This document shows positions 9,071 to 16,703 of a DNA stretch of 64,000 bases, one piece after another. Position 1 is the stretch's first letter. Every line of letters starts with the position of its first letter. The translations under genes were made by a program, and so were the position numbers. The DNA lies in assembly GCF_039679125.1 (NCBI RefSeq), contig NZ_CP155551.1, positions 186,001 to 250,000 of the forward strand. The letters run 5' to 3'. Below the pieces are notes generated by a model. The model was not told the DNA's origin, made no database searches, and saw only the letters and a program-made list of their open reading frames with translations. Source of the DNA: Blastococcus sp. HT6-4 (lineage in GTDB: Bacteria; Actinomycetota; Actinomycetes; Mycobacteriales; Geodermatophilaceae).

Positions 9071-9814
9071 GTGGGCGAGACCGACGACGCGACCGCTGCT
9101 GACCGCAGGCCGCCGGTGGACGTGGTCGTCGTCGACGACCACCCGCTGTTCACGCGTGGGTTGAGCCTGCTGCTGCCCGGGCTCAGCGAGGGCCGGGTCC
9201 GGGTCGTGGGGACGACGGACGACGCGTCGGCCGCCGCGGCGCTGGTGCGCCGGCACCACGCCGACGTCGCGATCGTCGACCTGCACATGCCGCCGCCCGG
9301 GGGCACCAGGGCGATCGCGGCGATCCGGCGCGCCGATCCGCTGGTGCGGGTCGTGGCGCTGTCGGGGCTGGCCGAGGCGGACGCGGCGATCGAGGCGCTG
9401 CGGGCGGGCGCGGCGGGCTTCCTGCCCAAGACCGCGGACCCGGAGGCGCTGGTGCGGCCGCTGCTCGCCGTCCTGGACGGGTGGTCGGTGCTGCCGGAGG
9501 CGGTGCTGCGCCAGTTGCTGGACGACGCGACCCCGACCGGGAGGCAGAGCATCGCCGACCAGCTGACCGCCGACGAGCGGCGGCTGTGGCGGCTGATCGC
9601 CGACGGCACCAGCACGGTGGACATCGCTACGACGCTGCACGTCTCGGAGCGGACGACGAAGCGGCTGGTCGCGCACCTGCTGCGCCGGCTGGACGTCGCG
9701 ACCCGGGTGGAGGCGGCCGCGCTGGCCGGCCGCGTCGGCCTGGGCAAGGAGACCGGTGGCCTGGGCAAGGAGACCGGCGGCCTGGGCCGACCGGCCGGTG
9801 GCCTCGCGGGGTGA
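9071..9814 (+). CDS. NarL/FixJ-type response regulator
   Basis: This 247-residue protein has an N-terminal receiver domain with VVVDDHPLF (acidic pocket), the phospho-acceptor Asp in AIVDLHMPP and the Lys in FLPKT. A C-terminal LuxR-type helix-turn-helix reads DGTSTVDIATTLHVSERTTK. GTG 9071 follows AGGAG. The last 25 residues are an unusual tandem repeat of GLGKETG units, encoded by three 21-bp repeats, beyond the end of the normal fold. It is divergent from the histidine kinase at 8274-9008, which probably phosphorylates it. Targets cannot be read from the sequence. Confidence 0.9.
   Translation: MGETDDATAADRRPPVDVVVVDDHPLFTRGLSLLLPGLSEGRVRVVGTTDDASAAAALVRRHHADVAIVDLHMPPPGGTRAIAAIRRADPLVRVVALSGLAEADAAIEALRAGAAGFLPKTADPEALVRPLLAVLDGWSVLPEAVLRQLLDDATPTGRQSIADQLTADERRLWRLIADGTSTVDIATTLHVSERTTKRLVAHLLRRLDVATRVEAAALAGRVGLGKETGGLGKETGGLGRPAGGLAG
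9737..9799 (+). repeat. Three tandem 21-bp repeats at the 3' end of the response regulator
   Basis: Units 9737-9757 and 9758-9778 differ at one base; the third (9779-9799) is diverged. The unit length is a multiple of three, so gain or loss of a copy would keep the frame and change only the glycine-rich tail (GLGKETG, GLGKETG, GLGRPAG). Confidence 0.8.
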
Positions 9815-9940
9815 GCTGTCCGAGACGACATCGTTCCGCCAGCTACCCGGCGCCGTGATCGACAAGCGCGGGAAAGGAAAGGTTCACCTCACCTCCGCGC
9901 GGGCGCCGTCCGGTCGCCGTCGGGCACGCGCGGCGGCGGG

Positions 9941-11422
9941 TCAGCGCTCCGGCGGGAGGAGGGCGCCGGCCCAGGGCTCGGAGGCGGCGAGCGCGAAGGC
10001 GGCGGCGTCGCCGGCGGCCATGTCCACGGCGGCGTAGCCGCCGCTGCCGGCGCCCACGCAGGCGGTGACCGTGGCCAGCCCGGCCCGCCGCTGGAACGGC
10101 GACTGCCGGACCTGCCAGCCGACGACGGCGCGCTGCTCGAGGACGACCTGCTCGCGCACCACCCAGCCGCGCCGGACACTGAACGACCGGGGCCCGACCG
10201 CGTGCCCGAGCGCGGCGTAGAGCCCCCGGGCGATCGGCACGCCCAGGACGGTGAGCACGACGCCGGCCACCAGGAGGTCCCAGCGCCCGACCGTGGCCAG
10301 GAGCACCACCCCGGCGGCGGTGACCACCAGCCCGATCCCCAGCGCCCGCACCATGCGGCGGCGGAGCGCCCCCGTGGGATGGCGCCGGAGGGGGCCGGGG
10401 TCGGCGACGAGGCGACGGGTCAGCGACCAGGCCTCGTCCCGGGGCCCGAGCGGGAGCAGCTGCCCTCGCCGCTCGACGGCGCCCAGGCCGGTGACCAGCG
10501 CGCTGGCCCGCGCCGCGCCGACCAGGCGCATGCCGAGGCCCTCCGAGACGGTCACGCCCCGGACGCGGTCGATCTCCAGCTCGGTGTGCCGGCGGGTGAG
10601 CAGGCCGCGCACGGCGACCAGCGAACCGCCGCGCCGGGTGAGCCGGAACCCCCAGTTGACGACGGCGGCACCCACGACCGAGCCGGCGACGACGAGCAGC
10701 AGTGCTCCCACGGCGACGGCGGCGAGCACCCAGCCCGCCGGGAACTCGACGTCGGGGACCCGGTCGAGAAGGTCGTCGGGCAGCTCGTCGCCGAGCCGGA
10801 AGAGGGCCGCGATGCCGGCCAGCGGCAGCGCGAGGTAGCTGCCGACGAGGGGGGCGTAGAGCAGCCAGCGGTTGCTCCAGCGGGAGAGCTCCTCCTCCGC
10901 CGGTGCGGCGCCCCCGGCCGCCTCGGGAGCCGGCTCGGGGGCGCGCCGGTGGGTGAGGACGGCGACGCGGAGGCGGTCGCCCTCGGCGGGCGGGACGCCG
11001 TCGATGACCAGTTCCTCGTCCTCACCGGCCGCGCCCGCGGCGGCGTCGATGCGGACCCGGACAAGGCCGAGGACCCGGTGGAGCAGCGGCGCCTCGACCT
11101 CGACGCCGCGGATGCGGTCGTTGGGCACGGTGCGCACCGAGCGGGTCAGCAGCCCGCGGGTGACGACCACCGCGGCCGGCCCGTCGGCGTAGCCGAACCG
11201 CCACCAGGAGACGGCCGCCATGGCCAGGGAGAACAGGGTGATCGCGACGACGAGCGCGACGATCGTCGCCGTCCCGCCGCCGAAACCGGTCGCGGCCGCA
11301 ATCGGGATGAGGACGGGGACGAACTGCCGGGCCTGCCGGAAGGTGAGGGTGTGCACCAGCACCACCCGGAACGACGTGCGGCGCGCCGCCGGGGGAGCGG
11401 CGATGGGCGGGGGCGCGGTCAC
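9941..11422 (-). CDS. PH-domain (bPH2/YdbT-like) membrane protein
   Basis: The 493-residue protein has several hydrophobic pairs, for example IVALVVAITLFSLAMAAVSW and VLAAVAVGALLLVVAG. Each pair is followed by a repeated soluble module of the bacterial PH type, recognisable by VRTVPNDRIRGVEVEAPLL, HTELEIDRVRGVTVSEGLG and LEQRAVVGWQVRQSPFQRR. Three such modules match the YdbT-like family. The GTG start at 11420-11422 overlaps the upstream stop (GTGA). In Bacillus the YdbS/YdbT pair affects resistance to bacteriocins; a similar envelope role here is only an analogy. Confidence 0.85.
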   Translation of the reverse strand: MTAPPPIAAPPAARRTSFRVVLVHTLTFRQARQFVPVLIPIAAATGFGGGTATIVALVVAITLFSLAMAAVSWWRFGYADGPAAVVVTRGLLTRSVRTVPNDRIRGVEVEAPLLHRVLGLVRVRIDAAAGAAGEDEELVIDGVPPAEGDRLRVAVLTHRRAPEPAPEAAGGAAPAEEELSRWSNRWLLYAPLVGSYLALPLAGIAALFRLGDELPDDLLDRVPDVEFPAGWVLAAVAVGALLLVVAGSVVGAAVVNWGFRLTRRGGSLVAVRGLLTRRHTELEIDRVRGVTVSEGLGMRLVGAARASALVTGLGAVERRGQLLPLGPRDEAWSLTRRLVADPGPLRRHPTGALRRRMVRALGIGLVVTAAGVVLLATVGRWDLLVAGVVLTVLGVPIARGLYAALGHAVGPRSFSVRRGWVVREQVVLEQRAVVGWQVRQSPFQRRAGLATVTACVGAGSGGYAAVDMAAGDAAAFALAASEPWAGALLPPER

Positions 11423-11931
11423 GTCGCCTGGTCGCGGACCAGCTCGGCGCGGTGGGCGAGGTCGCCGGCCACGCGCTGGGCGACGTCGTGGTCGAGGTGC
11501 GCGATGTGCACGGTTCCCTGGCTGGAGGCGGTGAGGACCGCGACGGAGGCCAGGCCGAACATCTGCTGCAGCACGCCGCGGGTGACGTCGACGGTCTGGA
11601 TGCGGGAGATCGGCACGAGGGTCCAGGTCTGGGTCAGCCACCCCGTGCGCGTGTAGGCGGCCTCGGCGGTGATCTCCCAGCGGTAGATCCGGTGCCTGAC
11701 CCAGGGGCGGATGCCGATCGCGACGACGGCGTAGGCCAGGCCGGCCAGCGGCAGCAGCCAGCGCAGCACCGGGATCGGCCCGCCGACGTCGGCCGGGACG
11801 AACAGCAGGAAGGCCCCGATGGCCAGCCACAGGAACACGGTGCTGATCACGCTCTCGGTGACCCACAGACCGATTGCCGACCGGGACAGCGACCAGGCGG
11901 GCTCGCGCACGGGCGACGGGACGGCGGTCAT
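11419..11931 (-). CDS. PH-domain (YdbS-like) membrane protein
   Basis: This 170-residue protein has two transmembrane helices (about residues 23-45 and 52-72), then a single bacterial PH module with RIYRWEITAEAAYTRTGW and PISRIQTVDVTRGVLQQMFG. The latter is the conserved core of YdbS-type proteins. It overlaps the larger three-module gene by four bases and is first in the pair. The two products very likely form one membrane complex. The function remains unknown. Confidence 0.85.
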   Translation of the reverse strand: MTAVPSPVREPAWSLSRSAIGLWVTESVISTVFLWLAIGAFLLFVPADVGGPIPVLRWLLPLAGLAYAVVAIGIRPWVRHRIYRWEITAEAAYTRTGWLTQTWTLVPISRIQTVDVTRGVLQQMFGLASVAVLTASSQGTVHIAHLDHDVAQRVAGDLAHRAELVRDQAT

Positions 11932-12082
11932 CGGCCGGGGCAGCGGGTCGGGGGCATCGACGTCATCCTGCCAGCGCAGTCCGACGCGGTGGCCACGTCA
12001 GGGGACTTCCCGAGTTCGGCCGTCGGCGGACGCCAGCGGAGGAGGGTGCACGACAGGTGATCAGTATCGGTGAGACGGCGCC

Positions 12083-12608
12083 GTGGTCCAGACCGTCACG
12101 GTCAACGCCGCCGACCCGGTCACCAGCGCCAGCTACAGCCACGACGGCTCGGGCAACCAGACCGAGGGCACCGGCTACGGCATCGGGCAGGCCACGTACA
12201 GCGGTGCGGAGCAGATGGTCACCCGCCAGCCCGCCAGCCCGCCAGCCCGCCAGCCCGCCAGCCCGCCAGCCCGCCAGCCCGCCAGCCCGCCACGACGACC
12301 GACAGCTACACCTACGCCGGCACCGACCAGACCGAGCTGATCACCGAGCAGCCCACCGGGGGGTGCGCCGCTGCAGACCTACGTCTACAGCCGCCCCGAC
12401 AGCAACGGCCAATCTCGAGACGCCGGGCTTGACTGGTTCGAATGGGATGGCTGAAACGACGACGTGGGATTGCGCTCGGTCGTACGGCTTCCACATGCTC
12501 ACTACTGTGTCGCTGATACGTGCAACGTTTGCATCGGGCGGCACTCTAGCCGTAGTGGCGGCCGGACATATCGGCACTACCGTGAGTGCGATTCGATCGT
12601 GTGATTGA
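12083..12608 (+). pseudogene. Rhs/YD-repeat fragment 1 with a broken tail
   Basis: The plus strand begins inside YD-repeat sequence (SYSHDGSGNQTEGTGYG, then YTYAGTDQTELITEQ) with no N-terminal part. The segment between is replaced by an 8-bp microsatellite. At about 12360 the Rhs homology changes frame (PLQTYVYSRPDSNGQ) and at about 12410 it stops. After that the sequence is clearly less GC-rich. One frame stays open to a stop at 12606-12608 and encodes a short hydrophobic tail (MLTTVSLIRATFASGG, then AVVAAGHIGTTVSAI) ending in Cys-Asp. This could be the remnant of a variable toxin tip. The Rhs core motif PYGQ...DP is missing. Confidence 0.7.
12222..12292 (+). repeat. 8-bp microsatellite (CCCGCCAG), nearly 9 copies
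   Basis: Eight perfect units and seven bases of a ninth lie inside Rhs fragment 1. Because 8 is not a multiple of 3, three units encode PASPPARQ, and each gain or loss of a unit would shift the frame of everything downstream. Confidence 0.9.
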
Positions 12609-12627
12609 TCATCGGAGGAAGGAAGAG

Positions 12628-12807
12628 ATGAGCGGGTTGTCCAAAGCGCTACTCGTTCTCAGCTGTCTTCTTGCCATCGGTTCGGCTGTGAGCCTCCTGC
12701 TGGCCGAGTCGACAGGAGCTCGCGTGGCTGCGGCTGTTTCATCAGCGGCTTGGGTTGCGCTTGCCTTCCTGATACTCACTCGTCCCGGATTCGCCGATAA
12801 GCGGTAA
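12628..12807 (+). CDS. Small two-helix membrane protein (possible immunity protein)
   Basis: This 59-residue protein starts at ATG 12628 after GGAGGAAGGAAG. It has two hydrophobic helices (about residues 6-25 and 31-52) and a charged end, FADKR. Base composition is visibly lower in GC than in the flanking genes. It lies 19 bp after the stop of Rhs tail 1, the position where immunity genes sit in polymorphic toxin loci. Its pattern LLVxSxLLAxG recurs loosely in the small protein at 13483-13722. The immunity role is inference from position; no family is recognised. Confidence 0.55.
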   Translation: MSGLSKALLVLSCLLAIGSAVSLLLAESTGARVAAAVSSAAWVALAFLILTRPGFADKR

Positions 12808-12844
12808 TAGCGCGTGCAGGGCATGGACTTCCGGCGGCGCCAGC

Positions 12845-13477
12845 TTGCAGATGTACGGCTACGGCCGCACGGGAGACACCGGCCTCCCGCTGGTCGAGTC
12901 CTACGCCAGTGGCAGCAACGCCAACCACTACGTCTACGACCCGCAGGGCACCCCGCTGGCGCTGCTGGCGTACACCGGACAGACGCACTACCTGGCCCTG
13001 GACGGCCTCGGCTCGGCCGTCGGAATGATCAATCAGTCCGCCACTCACACGGCCGCCTACAGTCATGACCCCTACGGCCAGGTCACCGCCAACAGCCCCA
13101 CCGGCGGTGGGGCCCACAACGTCAACATCTACCGCTTCATCCAGCAGGACAGCCTGGAAACCCTCGCCGACCCCACCCGCGCCAACCGCTACGAGTACGC
13201 CGCCGGCAACCCCGTCAATTACGTTGATCCGGTCGGGCGAGACCGGTGTTACTACTCCGGCGCATACGGACGAACTTACTGCATTGAACGCCCGTCGCCG
13301 TCGCAGCAGATGACTCCTTTCGAGGCGGCATGCACTCTCGTTACCCTCGGCGCTGGCTTCAGTGCAATTGGACTCGGATACAGAGCGCTCGCTGCTGGTG
13401 CTCGACAACTCGTCAGTCAGCGGTCCGCTCTGGCGGGCGCCGGAGCAGGTAGCTTCAGTGTCGGATGCACGTTCTAA
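12845..13477 (+). pseudogene. Rhs core fragment 2 with a hydrophobic C-terminal tip
   Basis: This stretch of about 210 codons is open throughout but starts in mid-domain and has no ribosome site. It carries Rhs-associated core motifs: NHYVYDPQGTPLALL, LDGLGSAVGMI, SHDPYGQVTAN and the boundary NPVNYVDPVGR. Compared with fragment 3, 27 residues are missing between YRF and QQDS. After the core, a variable tip of about 75 residues contains Cys residues and a hydrophobic stretch (TLVTLGAGFSAIGLGYRALA) and ends SVGCTF. Known biology: Rhs tips are exchangeable toxins. Here there is no N-terminal secretion part, so it is probably an orphan tip cassette. Confidence 0.7.
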
Positions 13478-13482
13478 GGGGA

Positions 13483-13722
13483 GTGGCTAGTGAATGTGAG
13501 TGCTTCGTGAGATGGGGCGAAGGTTGGGGAGCGAAACCCGCCGGTGCTGGGCTGTTGGTCGCAATCTCGATCCTTCTCGCCACGGGTGCAGTAGTCGCGT
13601 TCGTGAGGGGAGGTCTAGCCGTAGGCGTCATCCTGACGATTATGAGCCTCCCTTATGTGATGCTCGCCTTGCGCCAGCGCGCTAGGACATCGTCGCGTGA
13701 TGAGGGTCAAGGCGGCACGTGA
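13483..13722 (+). CDS. Small two-helix membrane protein (possible immunity protein)
   Basis: This protein of about 79 residues, if GTG 13483 is used, follows five bases after the stop of Rhs tip 2. GTG 13507 would give 71 residues. Two hydrophobic segments (GAGLLVAISILLATGAVVAF and VGVILTIMSLPYVMLAL) are followed by a charged tail. AAGGGGA lies directly before the first GTG, closer than usual. GC content is low for this genome. Its position after a toxin-like tip, and a size and topology like the protein at 12628-12807, suggest immunity, but this is inference. Confidence 0.45.
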   Translation: MASECECFVRWGEGWGAKPAGAGLLVAISILLATGAVVAFVRGGLAVGVILTIMSLPYVMLALRQRARTSSRDEGQGGT

Positions 13723-13819
13723 GTCGATATTCTGCTGCCGCCCGCTCACGTCTCGACGCTCTCTCCTTGTATGGCGGCTGCCGTAGGGCAGCGGCTGCAG
13801 AGAGTCGCCCTTCGCTCAG

Positions 13820-14605
13820 CGTGACGACGAAGGGGTACGGCTACGACGGCTCGGGCAATCGGACGGATGCACGGGTGGCACGCAACTGACGTACAACGGC
13901 AGCCAGCAGATGACCGGCCGCCTCAGCACGGGCGGGTACGACGGCCAACTGTCCACCTACACCTACACCTACACCTACGCGGGCTCCGATCAGCGAGAGC
14001 TCATCTCCCAGCAGCTGTCCAGCGGGAGCACGTACGGCTACACCTACAGGCGCACGGACCGGAACGATCAGCCGCTGCTGGAGGCGATCAGCAACTCCCA
14101 CGGGCAGAGCTATCTGGTGCACGACGACGCCGGCACCCCGCTGGCCTTGAAGGCGCACACGGGCAATTACGTGTACGACGTGCTGGACGGCCTCGGCTCC
14201 CCGATCGGGTTGATCAACAGTCGCGGGGTGCTGGCCTCCAGTTACTCCTACGACCCGTACGGGCAGGTGACCGAGGCCAACCTCACCGGCAACGCGGTGA
14301 CGGCGCTCAACCCGTACCGCTTCGCCGGCGGGATGTACGACCGGGCGGCGCCCGCCTTCGTCACGTTCCGGATGCGCTGGTACGACACCGCTACCGGGCG
14401 CTTCACCCAGCAGGACAGCATCGAAACCCTCGCCGACCCGAGCCGGTCGAATCGTTACAAGTACGCAAACGGCAACCCGGTGATGCTGCTCTTGTCGAGC
14501 TCGAGATTTCGACGATTCCCGAGGCGCAGGCGAATCGCTCTAAGCATCGCAGTGGCGAGTATCGGCGTCGCCTCCGGTATCGCCTTCTTGGCGAGTTCCG
14601 CTTAG
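13820..14605 (+). pseudogene. Rhs core fragment 3, frameshifted and joined to a short tail
   Basis: YD-repeat sequence begins at about 13828 (GYGYDGSGNRTDA) and changes frame near 13880, after which GGTQLTYNGSQQMTG and the rest are in one frame to the stop at 14603-14605. It includes a TY run from a 6-bp repeat (about 13956-13978) and the full Rhs core: LDGLGSPIGLI, SYDPYGQVTEAN, FRMRWYDTATGRF and QQDSIETLADP. The core ends at NGNPV and jumps directly to a basic stretch (RRFPRRRR) and one hydrophobic helix (IALSIAVASIGVASG). That end resembles the first helix of the small proteins upstream more than a toxin tip, so a deletion may have removed a tip. Confidence 0.7.
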
Positions 14606-14951
14606 CCGCGTAGCCAAGACTCATACCCCAGGCGTGGGCCGCTCCATTGGATGCCCGCGCCGCCGATCGTCCCCGCCTGCGCGGCCGCTCCCCGCTCCCC
14701 GGTCGTCGGCGCCGTCGCCTCCGCGGTGATCACAACGGCCTGGGCGCCCTGGCGGCGCCCAGCGCGGCGCCTCCCGCCCACGACCGCCATCGTGCCCACG
14801 GTGCCCACGTTTCCCGGCGACGGCGCGGTGGCCTTCGGTCGCACGTGGTCATGACGTCGGAGGCGCGGAAGCCGGGCCCGCCACCGGTTCCCCGCCGCCC
14901 CGTCGCGGGCGGCTCTCGCACCGCCGGTCGGGCCCGTGGCCGTGTGCCACC
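14606..14951. other. 346-bp gap, no convincing gene
   Basis: Short open frames exist on both strands, but all have compositions typical of shadow frames in GC-rich DNA, no ribosome site and no recognisable motif. I see no tRNA, repeat end or transposon feature that would mark the right edge of the Rhs island. Confidence 0.5.
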
Positions 14952-15293
14952 ATGGCGGGCGTGATGCCGCAGCAGGTGCCGACCGTGCCCGCCTCCGAGC
15001 TGCCCGAGGACGCCGTGGTCCTCGACGTCCGGGAGGACGACGAGTGGGTGCACGGCCACATCGAGGGCGCCACGCACATCCCGATGGGCGACGTCCCGGC
15101 GAGGCTCGACGAGCTGCCCGAGGGTGACCCGCTCTACGTCACCTGCCGCGGCGGTGGGCGCTCGGCGCGGGTCGCCGCGTGGCTGAACGCCAACGGCTTC
15201 GACGCGGTGAACGTCGGCGGCGGCATGGGCGAGTGGCAGGCCGCCGGAAAGCCCATGGTGAGCGAGACCGGCGAAGAGCCCTTCGTGCGCTGA
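14952..15293 (+). CDS. Single-domain rhodanese-like sulfurtransferase
   Basis: This 113-residue protein matches one rhodanese domain: VVLDVREDDEWVHGHIEGA near residues 22-40, then the active-site loop CRGGGRS (Cys about residue 65) that would carry the persulfide, and GGMGEWQAAGKPM near the end. Such small proteins move sulfane sulfur between acceptors in the cytoplasm. ATG 14952 is used; a GTG four codons later is possible. It stands alone between the Rhs island and a convergent gene. Confidence 0.88.
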   Translation: MAGVMPQQVPTVPASELPEDAVVLDVREDDEWVHGHIEGATHIPMGDVPARLDELPEGDPLYVTCRGGGRSARVAAWLNANGFDAVNVGGGMGEWQAAGKPMVSETGEEPFVR

Positions 15294-15332
15294 TCGGCAC
15301 CCGGCGGTTCGTGTACCAACGCCGGGGAGGGG

Positions 15333-16064
15333 TCAGCGCCAGGCGGCCGCGGTCTCCTCGTCGTAGTAGCGGGTGAAGCCGCACATCCATGCGATCGGCT
15401 CCTCCAGCGGCGCGCCGTCCCAGCGGGATTCGCCGCTCACCAGCAGCCGCGACCCGGTCCCGTAGACCGGCCCGTCCACCGAGGACGACGCTCCGTCGGT
15501 AGCAGGCGGCGGGAGATCGACGGTCACCGTCGCGCCGTCACCGCCGAAGAACCACTCCTGCACGGCGAACGTCACCCCGACCAGCGCCGGGCCCGGAGTG
15601 TCGGACCGATCCGTCACGCTCGGCCCGATCCCGAGCACCACGCCGTCGAAGGCGAAGTCCCTGTCCCGCACCGCGTCGGGGCTGTACGCCACGGCGCACG
15701 AGGCGGCCGCGCCGTCGGCCAGCGGACCGGTCCGGTCGGCGGTCGGGTTCTCCGGCAGCGGCGCCATAGAGCTTCCCGCCAGCGGGTCGGCCGGACCGGT
15801 GCCGCCCGGCAGCTCCGGGGCGTCCGGCTGCGGCTCCTCCGCCACCACCATGGGCGCCGGCTCCGCGCCGTCGAACGGCTGCACGAACGTGACGACACCT
15901 CCGACGGCCACCGCGACCCCGGCCGCCACGGCCAGCGCCGCCCCGGCCGTCCGCCGGCGCCGCGCCCGTCGCCCGGCCCGCAGCAGCTCGGACGTCGGCG
16001 CGGGGCCCACCGGCACGCGGTCGGCCAGCTCGCCCAGCAGCGTCGAGGTCTCCCGATCGGTCAC
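15333..16064 (-). CDS. Membrane-anchored partner of the sigma factor (putative anti-sigma)
   Basis: The 243-residue protein has a cytoplasmic N-terminus with TSTLLGELADRVPVGPAPTSELL, a basic stretch (GRRARRRR), one transmembrane helix (about residues 40-60) and an extracytoplasmic region with Cys residues (AASCAV, WMCGF). Its start overlaps the stop of the SigE-type sigma factor gene by four bases, a layout typical of sigma/anti-sigma pairs. There is no zinc HxxxCxxC motif, so it is not a classic ZAS protein. The regulatory role is inferred from position and topology. Confidence 0.72.
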   Translation of the reverse strand: MTDRETSTLLGELADRVPVGPAPTSELLRAGRRARRRRTAGAALAVAAGVAVAVGGVVTFVQPFDGAEPAPMVVAEEPQPDAPELPGGTGPADPLAGSSMAPLPENPTADRTGPLADGAAASCAVAYSPDAVRDRDFAFDGVVLGIGPSVTDRSDTPGPALVGVTFAVQEWFFGGDGATVTVDLPPPATDGASSSVDGPVYGTGSRLLVSGESRWDGAPLEEPIAWMCGFTRYYDEETAAAWR

Positions 16065-16567
16065 GATGCCCTCCCGCCGCGCAGCTCGGAGACGTCCAGG
16101 TCGGTCGAGAGCTGGGCGAGGGCGCGGGAGAGCCGGCTCTTCACCGTGCCGGGTGCGATCCGCAGCGCCTCGGCGATCTGCTGCTCGCCCAGGTGCGCGT
16201 AGTACCGGAGCACGACCACCTCCCGGTGGGCCGCGCTCAGCCGGCGCAGCGCCCGGCGGACGGCGTCGGCGTCGTCCACCTGGCCGGTGACGTCGTCGGA
16301 CGCGAACTCAGGCAGCTGCTCGGTGGGTCGCTCCCGCCACCAGCGCCGGCGGTGGCTGTCGTGGTGGCAGTTCACCAGCACCCGGTAGACGTAGGCGTCC
16401 CGGTTGCCGGCGCGGCTGACCTTCTCCCAGGCGACGTAGCAGCGCACCAGCGCCGTCTGCACCAGGTCCTCGGCCTCGGGCCGGGCGCAACCGAGCAGCA
16501 CGGCGGAGCGGACGAGCACCGGCCAGCGCTCGTCCACGAACCGCGTGAACTCCTCGTCCCGATCCAC
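16061..16567 (-). CDS. SigE-family ECF RNA polymerase sigma factor
   Basis: This 168-residue protein has sigma region 2 (ARPEAEDLVQTALVRCYVAW) and region 4 (LRRLSAAHREVVVLRYYAHL, then GTVKSRLSRAL). It starts MDRDEEFTRFVDERWPVLVR, characteristic of the actinobacterial SigE-type group of ECF sigma factors. It directs polymerase to an alternative promoter set, probably under envelope or general stress. It is followed with a 4-base overlap by a membrane protein that may hold it inactive. Confidence 0.92.
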   Translation of the reverse strand: MDRDEEFTRFVDERWPVLVRSAVLLGCARPEAEDLVQTALVRCYVAWEKVSRAGNRDAYVYRVLVNCHHDSHRRRWWRERPTEQLPEFASDDVTGQVDDADAVRRALRRLSAAHREVVVLRYYAHLGEQQIAEALRIAPGTVKSRLSRALAQLSTDLDVSELRGGRAS

Positions 16568-16630
16568 TCACCCTCCCGCCGACCCGCCTCTCGTCGGACG
16601 ACGGGTCGGCGGCGGGTCGAGGTTCCACCG

Positions 16631-16689
16631 TGATCATCGGCGGATGGCTGCCCGACACGCCGGTGCGGGCAGTTACCCGCCGATGATCA
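16631..16689. terminator. Two-tier hairpin between sigma factor and acyl-CoA ligase genes
   Basis: Outer 13-bp perfect arms (TGATCATCGGCGG and its complement) enclose inner 7-bp arms CTGCCCG/CGGGCAG. For the sigma factor this is upstream DNA. The acyl-CoA ligase gene ends at 16704 on the minus strand, so the hairpin lies 15 bp after its stop and is most simply its terminator. An operator for the sigma gene is an alternative. Confidence 0.6.
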
Positions 16690-16703
16690 ACGGGGGGAGC
16701 GGG

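Noticed and set aside
12222-12292. Short tandem repeats as a possible CRISPR array
   Set aside because: Units are 8 bp with no spacers and no cas genes; it is a microsatellite.
12425-12455. GGTTCGAAT, resembling a tRNA T-loop, at the edge of the Rhs fragment
   Set aside because: The flanking bases do not pair to form a T-stem and no acceptor or anticodon arm can be drawn; not a tRNA or an attachment site.
12062-14605. Rhs island as an insertion sequence or transposon
   Set aside because: No transposase, terminal inverted repeats or target-site duplication could be found; the fragments read as Rhs core and tips.
14653-14854. Small open frames between the Rhs island and the rhodanese gene
   Set aside because: Frames on both strands are Pro/Arg/Ala-rich without ribosome sites or recognisable motifs.
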